A stretch of 64,000 bases of DNA from Anaerocolumna sp. MB42-C2 (GTDB lineage: Bacteria > Bacillota > Clostridia > Lachnospirales > Lachnospiraceae), in the NCBI RefSeq assembly GCF_030913705.1, contig NZ_CP133190.1:248001-312000 (forward strand). The letters run 5' to 3'. The translations under genes were made by a program, and so were the position numbers. Below, piece by piece: positions 58,400-64,000 of this stretch (the first letter of the stretch is position 1; each line of letters starts with the position of its first letter). Below the pieces are notes generated by a model that was given only the letters and a program-made list of their open reading frames with translations, searched no databases and was not told where the DNA came from.

Positions 58400-60799
58400 G
58401 TGTGTAACAAGAATACAAGTTCAACCAAAGAATTGCTTTTACAGCAGGAAGCAGATTATCTGCAATTACCGGATTTAAACCATATTTATAAGGATGTTAA
58501 ACTTCCCTGTAAAGGAAAATCCGGTTGTACCATTCGTTGGGATAGCAGTGACCCTTTTCTTTTATCCCCAAGCGGTATTGTTTATCGACCGGAAGAAAAG
58601 GATGGAAAAAAGACGATTACTCTGACAGCAGAATTAACCTACAAAGGAATCGTACGTAAGAAAACATTTAATGCCATCATTTTGCCGGAATATAAACATA
58701 AGAAAGTGACTTGGATTCCGTTTCTCAGATTAGAAACGGAACCCGGCATCAACCCGGTTTTACCTAATTATGTGTGGATTGAATATAATAATGGCACAAA
58801 AAAAGAGGAACTGGTTATCTGGGAGGGGATTCCAGAGGGTGAATTAAAGAAAAAAGGCAATTTTACTGCGAAAGGCCATTTGAAATCAAATCCAAGGATT
58901 ACGATACCGGCTTATATATCGGTAAAATATAATAGTATTGACCGGCAGAAAAAAGGATCTGCCGTATACCTGACGGAGGTTAATCTAATACAGGATACCA
59001 TATTTACTCAGAATAATAAAAGGACGCTTGCTTATTTAAAATTACTGGACCCAGACCGTATGCTTTACTCTTTCCGGTCGACTTTTCATATGGATACCAA
59101 AAATGTTAAACCTTTAGGAGGCTGGGAGGAACCAATAGGACTTTTAAGAGGACATTCCACGGGGCATTTTTTATCGGCCCTGGCATTGGCTTACAGTGCC
59201 ACAGGGGATCGGGAAATAAAAGAGAAACTAGACTATATGGTAAATTCCCTGAAAGAATTACAGGATCTGTCAAGCGGAACTCCCTCTAGGTTTAAGACAC
59301 TGTGTACAAAAGAAAATGCAGATCAGTCCTTATGGGGACAGCAGGTTTCTGAATGGGGAAAAGGATATTTAAGTGCTTATCCGCCGGACCAATTTGCACT
59401 TTTAGAGGAATATACACCTTATCCCACCATATGGGCGCCATATTATACATATCATAAGCTTTTGGCAGGGCTGCTTAATTGCTATGAATATGCACAGAAT
59501 GATATCGCCCTTACCATCGCCTGCGGAATGGGTGACTGGGTTTACGACAGGCTTTTGGCACTCCCGTCAGAACAGCTTAACAAGATGTGGAGTATGTATA
59601 TTGCCGGAGAATACGGCGGTATGAATGAATCCCTGTCGCAGTTATATCTGTTAACCGGCAACCTAAATTATCTTAAAGCTTCCTTATTATTTGATAATCA
59701 TAAAGTTTTTGAGGGTTTGGCTCAGAATATGGATAGTATTACCATGTTACATGCCAATCAGCATATCCCGCAGATGATTGGAGCTTTAAAGGAGTATGAA
59801 GCAACCGGTGAAATACATTATTACCTTACTGCTTATTATTTCTGGCATCTGGTAACTAAACATTATGCTTACTCCATAGGCGGTGTAGGAAGAAGCGAAA
59901 ATTTTAAGGAAATCGATATATTAGCCGGTAATATTGATACCGATAGAAATTGCGAAACCTGTGCCGCTTACAATATGCTGAAACTGTCGAAAGCCCTCTA
60001 CTGCTATGAACCTGAAAACAGTGAATATATGGACTATTATGAGAAAACACTTTTTAACCAGGTTATTGCATCACAAAATCCGGTCGTAACAGAGCATATG
60101 CATCATGGCGTAACCTATATGCTGCCTATCGGACCCGGGCAGCACAAAGAATACGGGACAGATTATGAAGAGTTCACCTGCTGTCACGGAACAGGGATGG
60201 AAAATCATGTAAAATATCAGGAAAATATCTATTTTCTCAACAAAGAAGAGAATAAAATATATATAAATTTATATATACCCTCTGTCCTGCATTCTTCAGA
60301 ATTAGGTACGATACTGACTATCTACGGTAAGTTTCCCGGAGAAAAAACAACCATAACCATAAAAACGGAAACTAAAATTACCTGTTGTTTCCGTATTCCC
60401 CATTGGTGCAGAACTAGTTTCCGTTTAGTACTTAACGGAAAAGAAATACATCCGAATGAAACAGGATCCGGTTATGTATGTTTAAGCAGAACATGGTCAG
60501 AAAACGACAGACTGGATATTTATACCCCATATGAATTAGCACTTGTGTACACGCCTGATGATTTGGATCTTCCTGTAGCCAGTATAATGTACGGTCCTTT
60601 TGTTATGGCAGCACTAAGCAGTATAAAGGATTGGATTACCCTGATTCTGTCTCCCAAGCTTAGGGATTGTTTCCGTATTGAATGGCAGAAAGATAAACCG
60701 GTCCTATATTATGATGATTTAGAATTTATTCCAATCTATGCGGCACACCACGTGGATTATCATACATACTTTAAAATCAATATACCCTATGTGGATTAA
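58400..60799 (+). CDS. Cytoplasmic GH127 beta-L-arabinofuranosidase with two Ig-like domains
   Basis: A 799-residue glycoside hydrolase. The N-terminal ~90 residues resemble an atrophied bacterial Ig-like domain and the next ~75 a Big_4-type domain (VLPNYVWIEYNNG). The GH127 (DUF1680) domain fills the rest. The zinc and catalytic residues match those of HypBA1: Glu-519 and Cys-521 in CETCAAYN, Cys-594 and Cys-595 in FTCCHGTG. HypBA1 releases L-arabinose from arabinosylated hydroxyproline, the linkage in extensins. There is no signal peptide, so it acts inside the cell. It begins with GTG after AAAGGAG, 32 bases after hypD in the same unit. The specificity is inferred from family and location. 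Confidence 0.88.
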   Translation: MCNKNTSSTKELLLQQEADYLQLPDLNHIYKDVKLPCKGKSGCTIRWDSSDPFLLSPSGIVYRPEEKDGKKTITLTAELTYKGIVRKKTFNAIILPEYKHKKVTWIPFLRLETEPGINPVLPNYVWIEYNNGTKKEELVIWEGIPEGELKKKGNFTAKGHLKSNPRITIPAYISVKYNSIDRQKKGSAVYLTEVNLIQDTIFTQNNKRTLAYLKLLDPDRMLYSFRSTFHMDTKNVKPLGGWEEPIGLLRGHSTGHFLSALALAYSATGDREIKEKLDYMVNSLKELQDLSSGTPSRFKTLCTKENADQSLWGQQVSEWGKGYLSAYPPDQFALLEEYTPYPTIWAPYYTYHKLLAGLLNCYEYAQNDIALTIACGMGDWVYDRLLALPSEQLNKMWSMYIAGEYGGMNESLSQLYLLTGNLNYLKASLLFDNHKVFEGLAQNMDSITMLHANQHIPQMIGALKEYEATGEIHYYLTAYYFWHLVTKHYAYSIGGVGRSENFKEIDILAGNIDTDRNCETCAAYNMLKLSKALYCYEPENSEYMDYYEKTLFNQVIASQNPVVTEHMHHGVTYMLPIGPGQHKEYGTDYEEFTCCHGTGMENHVKYQENIYFLNKEENKIYINLYIPSVLHSSELGTILTIYGKFPGEKTTITIKTETKITCCFRIPHWCRTSFRLVLNGKEIHPNETGSGYVCLSRTWSENDRLDIYTPYELALVYTPDDLDLPVASIMYGPFVMAALSSIKDWITLILSPKLRDCFRIEWQKDKPVLYYDDLEFIPIYAAHHVDYHTYFKINIPYVD

Positions 60800-60865
60800 G
60801 TAATATCATGTTAAGACAGGACATGTCGCTGTAAATTGATGAATCTAAGTTATTTGTAAGGTTTC

Positions 60866-60912
60866 GTTATTAATCACGGAACTGTTGCTTTTAGCAGAGG
60901 CGTGATCAATAC
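60866..60912. repeat. Interspersed hairpin repeat, copy 2
   Basis: GTTATTAATCACGGAACTG begins a 47-base near-palindrome (ATTAATCACG with CGTGATCAAT, TGC with GCA). It is related to the copy at 40453-40499. Here it sits after the arabinofuranosidase gene and might also end that transcript, though no T run follows. Confidence 0.55.
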
Positions 60913-60950
60913 TGACTTTTAATGCTCCAATTGAATTAATGAAAAAATAC

Positions 60951-60980
60951 TTGACAAATTACTAGAACGTAGTCTAGAAT
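60951..60980 (+). promoter_or_regulatory. prdF promoter
   Basis: TTGACA, 18 bases, TAGAAT. The -10 box lies within the shared operator. Confidence 0.68.
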
Positions 60981-60991
60981 ATAGTATAAAG
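60963..60991 (+). promoter_or_regulatory. Shared 29-bp operator, copy 3 (prdF)
   Basis: TAGAACGTAGTCTAGAATAT begins the copy. It covers the spacer and the -10 box and includes the dyad CTAGA-6-TCTAG (60962-60977). Confidence 0.72.
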
Positions 60992-61035
60992 TTATAGAAA
61001 TGTATCGAAATATAATAAAGTATCGTTGATAGGAC

Positions 61036-61075
61036 GAAGGTGTCGCATTTATTTGTGCCACCTTCTTTTTATTTA
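61036..61075 (+). terminator. Intrinsic terminator inside the prdF leader
   Basis: GAAGGTGTCGCA pairs with TGTGCCACCTTC (two mismatches) and is followed by TTTTTATTTA. It lies about 50 bases after the promoter and 54 bases before prdF, the same layout as in the opp leader. Confidence 0.72.
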
Positions 61076-61129
61076 CTGTTAAGGTTCTCCGAATCTTCCG
61101 GAGTAAACCCTAACGTGCAGGAGGCAGAC

Positions 61130-62170
61130 ATGGACCTGAAACCAAAGCAGAAGTTAAGTTACACGGTTTTTGAAACAGTAGATTCCCACACTATGGGAGA
61201 ACCTACCAGAATTGTTACAAAAGGTTTTCCCGAATTGTTGGGAGATACCATGATTGAGAGAAAGAAATACCTGGAAGAACACTTTGACCACTATAGAACT
61301 GCACTGATGTTAGAACCAAGAGGGCATAAGGATATGTTCGGAGCAGTTTTAACGGAACCAATCAGTAAAGAAGCTGATTTGGGTGTAATCTTCATGGATA
61401 CCGGCGGATATCTGAATATGTGCGGCCATGGAAGCATCGGTTCCTCAACGGTTGCCGTAGAAACCGGACTGGTAAAAGTAACAGAACCTTATACTGACGT
61501 GGTATTAGAAGCCCCGGCAGGATTAATTCATGCAAGAGTGAAGGTAGAAAATGGCAGAGCCATTGAGACCAGTATATTAAATGTTCCGTCTTTTCTCTAT
61601 CAAAGTGATGTTGAAGTACCAATAGACGGTTATGGTAAAATTAATTTAGATATTTCTTTTGGCGGTAGTTTCTTTGCAATGGTAGATGCCGAGAAAATGG
61701 GATTGTCCGTTGGAACGGAGAATATTGAAGAAATAACGGTTCTTGGTATGAAGATCCTTAAGAAAATTAATGATACTGTTATCGTAAAACATCCCTATTT
61801 GGATATCAATACCGTAGATCTGGTGGAGTTTTACTGCAGAACAGCCAATCCCTCAGCAAATAAAAAAAATGTAGTTATTTTCGGAGACCGCCAGGTAGAC
61901 CGTTCACCTTGTGGGACAGGAACCAGCGCTAAATTAGCTCTTTTATATGCTAAAGGCCAAATAAAGATCGGAGAAGAATTTATCTATGAAAGTATTACCG
62001 GTTCAATGTTTAAAGGCATCATCATGAAAGAAAGCCTGGTAGGGGGTTATAAAGGAGTCATACCACAGATAACGGGCAGCGCCTATATTACCGGATTTAA
62101 CCGATGGGTCATAGATGAAACAGACCCTTTAAAAAATGGATTTATTTTTGGCAAAGAAGTTAAAATGTAA
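61130..62170 (+). CDS. prdF: Proline racemase PrdF (or 4-hydroxyproline epimerase)
   Basis: A 346-residue cofactor-independent racemase. Both catalytic thiols are present: Cys-98 in NMCGHGSIG and Cys-261 in DRSPCGTGTSAKLA, which separates it from dehydratases that lack one. It turns L-proline into D-proline for proline reductase. Location before prdC and prdA favours proline over hydroxyproline as substrate. GGAGG precedes the ATG at 61130; the 30-codon extension to 61040 reads through the leader terminator and is not coding. Confidence 0.9.
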   Translation: MDLKPKQKLSYTVFETVDSHTMGEPTRIVTKGFPELLGDTMIERKKYLEEHFDHYRTALMLEPRGHKDMFGAVLTEPISKEADLGVIFMDTGGYLNMCGHGSIGSSTVAVETGLVKVTEPYTDVVLEAPAGLIHARVKVENGRAIETSILNVPSFLYQSDVEVPIDGYGKINLDISFGGSFFAMVDAEKMGLSVGTENIEEITVLGMKILKKINDTVIVKHPYLDINTVDLVEFYCRTANPSANKKNVVIFGDRQVDRSPCGTGTSAKLALLYAKGQIKIGEEFIYESITGSMFKGIIMKESLVGGYKGVIPQITGSAYITGFNRWVIDETDPLKNGFIFGKEVKM

Positions 62171-62191
62171 TTTATTTTTTTTAACTATATA

Positions 62192-62220
62192 TAGACCGTA
62201 GTATATAACTGAGTATTAAA
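62192..62220 (+). promoter_or_regulatory. Shared 29-bp operator, copy 4 (prdC)
   Basis: TAGACCGTAGTATATAACTG begins the copy, 21 bases after the prdF stop. TATATA directly precedes it as a possible -10 box, in the same geometry as at opp, but there is no good -35 box. Confidence 0.68.
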
Positions 62221-62301
62221 TTAAGTCTATGATATAAGTAACTATTAACTATAAATGTACTGAATCAAGAATTAATTAAAAGATGTAAAGAAAGGATTGC
62301 C

Positions 62302-62340
62302 ATGTTTTCTTTCAAAAAACATCATGGCAGTGGGGTTTAA
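62302..62340 (+). CDS. Possible 12-codon leader peptide before prdC
   Basis: ATG preceded by AGAAAGGA at five bases opens MFSFKKHHGSGV and a stop. The frame spans a hairpin (TTGCCATG/CATGGCAG) and ends where a second stem GGGG-TTTAAG-CCCC starts. prdC follows 16 bases later with only a weak ribosome-binding site, so coupling is plausible. Unproven. Confidence 0.35.
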   Translation: MFSFKKHHGSGV

Positions 62341-62356
62341 GCCCCGGGGAAAAATA

Positions 62357-63646
62357 ATGGAACAGGAAATATACCGAATCTATCTGAATCAGCATATCGG
62401 CAGACCTGCCCTAGCTTGTGTAAATCCAAAGGACGAAGTTTTAAAAGGTACATTAATTGGAAAAGCAGATGAGGGACTGAGCTTAAATGTCCATGCCAGT
62501 GTATCAGGTACTGTTACACTGGTAACCGGTGAATATATTGAGATACATAAGAACAGGACAGAAACCGGCGGTTACCTGCATTTGACATCCCAAAATCCCA
62601 TAGACCTGGTGCAGGAAGCCGGAATATGTGGTATGGGCGGCGCGGGATTTCCCACTTATGCTAAACTAAAGACCAAGTTAAAGGAGGGCGGAATCGTAAT
62701 AGTAAATGCGGCGGAATGTGAACCCGTTTTAGGACATAACTTAAAAAGAATTATAACCAATCCTGAAGAAGTGGTGGAGGGACTCGCCATTGCCATGGAT
62801 ATAGCAAACGTTAATAAAGGTGTCATTGCCATAAAAGGTAAACATACAGCGGCTGTGCTGCTCCTAAAAAAACATCTTAAGAAAAACATGGGAATTTTTC
62901 TGTTACCGGATCTTTATCCCATGGGAGAAGAAAGAGCAGTTATTCGGGAGATAACAGGAAAATTACTGGATATCCACTCCCTGCCTCAAGATGCAAATTC
63001 TATTGTTATTAATCTGGAAACTATCTTTCGCGTATATGAAGCAGTAACCCTTAAAAAACCGGTTATTTCCAAAGATATAACAGTAGGGGGAAATATAAAC
63101 CGCGGAAACAAGGCAATTCTAGATGTACCGGTAGGCACTCAGGTCGGAGAGCTTATAAGGTTAAGCGGAGGAATTGGAAAAGATGTGGGGGAATTAATCC
63201 TGGGAGGCCCCTTCACCGGCAAACGTATCTCACCGGATACTTTTATAACCAAAACTACGGGTGGTATCTTAGCGGCGATGCCTTTCTTACAGGACAAACG
63301 TGATATGGGATTACTGGTATGTGCCTGCGGCGGGAATGAAGACAGACTTCGACAGATAGCCGCTTCCATGGGAGCAAATGTTATTGGTGTGGAATTCTGC
63401 AAACAGGCACACCCGGTTAATGGCAGACTAAAATGTGATAATCCTGGCAAATGTCCGGGTCAGTCTGTTAAAGTTTTAAATCTAAAAAAGCTCGGAGCAA
63501 AAACCCTGTTAATCAGTACTTGTACCGATTGCAGCAATACAGTTATGTCAATTGCACCAAACCTTCAAATGCCGGTCTATCACTGTACGGACGGAGTACT
63601 TCGAGGGGCAGGTTTTAGTTTGGTCAGAAAAATACATTTACATTAA
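62357..63646 (+). CDS. prdC: Proline-reductase-associated electron transfer protein PrdC
   Basis: A 429-residue protein related to RnfC. GICGMGGAGFPTYAKLK is the nucleotide/flavin-binding glycine loop of the RnfC/NuoF type. VNAAECEPVLGHNLKRI and a SLBB-like region (VGGNINRGNKAILDVPVGTQ) follow. In Stickland bacteria it passes electrons from NADH to proline reductase. The start at 62357 has a weak site (GGGGA); an upstream extension would read the leader. Followed 13 bases later by prdA. Confidence 0.9.
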   Translation: MEQEIYRIYLNQHIGRPALACVNPKDEVLKGTLIGKADEGLSLNVHASVSGTVTLVTGEYIEIHKNRTETGGYLHLTSQNPIDLVQEAGICGMGGAGFPTYAKLKTKLKEGGIVIVNAAECEPVLGHNLKRIITNPEEVVEGLAIAMDIANVNKGVIAIKGKHTAAVLLLKKHLKKNMGIFLLPDLYPMGEERAVIREITGKLLDIHSLPQDANSIVINLETIFRVYEAVTLKKPVISKDITVGGNINRGNKAILDVPVGTQVGELIRLSGGIGKDVGELILGGPFTGKRISPDTFITKTTGGILAAMPFLQDKRDMGLLVCACGGNEDRLRQIAASMGANVIGVEFCKQAHPVNGRLKCDNPGKCPGQSVKVLNLKKLGAKTLLISTCTDCSNTVMSIAPNLQMPVYHCTDGVLRGAGFSLVRKIHLH

Positions 63647-63659
63647 AGGAGAGAATATT

Positions 63660-64000
63660 ATGTCACTATCAAAAGACACGATGGAAAAACATCTGAATGA
63701 TCCGGCAATATTTTGCTGTCAAAGGAAAAAAGGATTGGTAATCAGTGAGGCCGATCTGGAAGATCCCATGATATTTCCGGATTTAGTAGAATCCCAGCTG
63801 CTAACTTTAACTGACGACGGATTAACCATAAAGGAAGTGTTGGGTAAAACCTTAAAAACGGATACAGAAGCATTAACACCTATAACCGCTTCCATGCTGG
63901 AAGAGAACATTAAGCACCAAACGGAAACTGAGTGTTTAAAAAGCGGAAAGGAATCAGCAGAAAAAGAAACATCAATAAATGAAGTTGATAGAAAATTTAC
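63660..64000 (+). CDS. prdA: D-Proline reductase proprotein PrdA, 5' part (runs off window)
   Basis: The first 113 codons are visible, starting after AAAGGAGAG. MSLSKDTMEKHLNDPAIFCC and NLEDP-like ADLEDPMIFPDL, then DDGLTIKEVLGKTL, correspond to the N-terminus of PrdA, the pyruvoyl-forming proprotein of proline reductase. The Thr/Ser-Cys cleavage site lies beyond the window. The selenocysteine subunit PrdB would be expected next. Confidence 0.88.
   Translation, partial: MSLSKDTMEKHLNDPAIFCCQRKKGLVISEADLEDPMIFPDLVESQLLTLTDDGLTIKEVLGKTLKTDTEALTPITASMLEENIKHQTETECLKSGKESAEKETSINEVDRKF

Noticed and set aside
61040..61129. Longer PrdF start
   Set aside because: It reads through a terminator stem; GGAGG before the ATG at 61130 gives the normal family length.

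Overview
The window is AT-rich DNA from an anaerobic Gram-positive bacterium. Strong AGGAGG-type ribosome-binding sites, TTGACA/TATAAT promoters, the gene order rplU-prp-rpmA-obg-yhbY-nadD-yqeK-rsfS, a THF riboswitch before folT and proline-reductase (Stickland) genes all point to the class Clostridia, most likely a Lachnospiraceae-like plant-matter fermenter. The family assignment is inference. No rRNA, tRNA, CRISPR array, insertion sequence or prophage was found.

Layout. 1-13.1 kb: the 3' part of an SNF2 helicase, a zinc-ribbon membrane protein, tyrS, folT under a THF riboswitch, a radical-SAM/DUF2344/RNase G operon, a YbaK-type deacylase and a vWA lipoprotein. 13.1-19.6 kb: an AlaX-type editing protein, a scar where a histidine-kinase remnant is joined to an acetyltransferase remnant, then the ribosomal and housekeeping operon. 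19.7-23.2 kb: lexA diverging from an SOS-controlled LysM protein (YneA-like), two flavodoxin-like proteins and an acetyltransferase. 23.5-38.9 kb: envelope genes (glycosyltransferase, beta-propeller-like protein, a MurA paralogue with Asp in place of the catalytic Cys, amidase, GHL10-type lipid-free exported hydrolase), plus an intracellular subtilisin, a cupin and a tyrosine recombinase. 39.1-45.2 kb: an AraC/GyrI regulator behind structured leader elements, then a TPP-riboswitch operon thiM-thiE-HAD-thiD-thiC (no thiazole synthesis genes, so thiazole salvage).

45.4-64.0 kb is the most interesting part: a TetR regulator, an aminopeptidase P, an oligopeptide ABC transporter (oppABCDF), proC, ppnP, the trans-4-hydroxyproline dehydratase HypD with its radical-SAM activase, a cytoplasmic GH127 beta-L-arabinofuranosidase, a proline racemase (PrdF), PrdC, and the start of PrdA. 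Read together these form a route from imported hydroxyproline-rich, arabinosylated peptides (as in plant extensins) to 5-aminovalerate: peptide uptake, cleavage at X-Pro/X-Hyp, removal of arabinose from Hyp, dehydration of Hyp to pyrroline-5-carboxylate, reduction to L-proline, racemisation, and reductive ring opening by D-proline reductase. The enzymatic steps are known individually. Their combination with an intracellular arabinofuranosidase and a peptide importer is inferred here.

A 29-bp sequence with 17 invariant positions occurs at four places in this region, each at or near the start of a transcription unit (opp, hypD activase, prdF, prdC) and nowhere else that I noticed. It looks like the operator of one shared regulator. 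Two of these units also have an intrinsic terminator inside the untranslated leader. oppF has an in-frame UGA 23 codons before the end of the conserved C-terminus.
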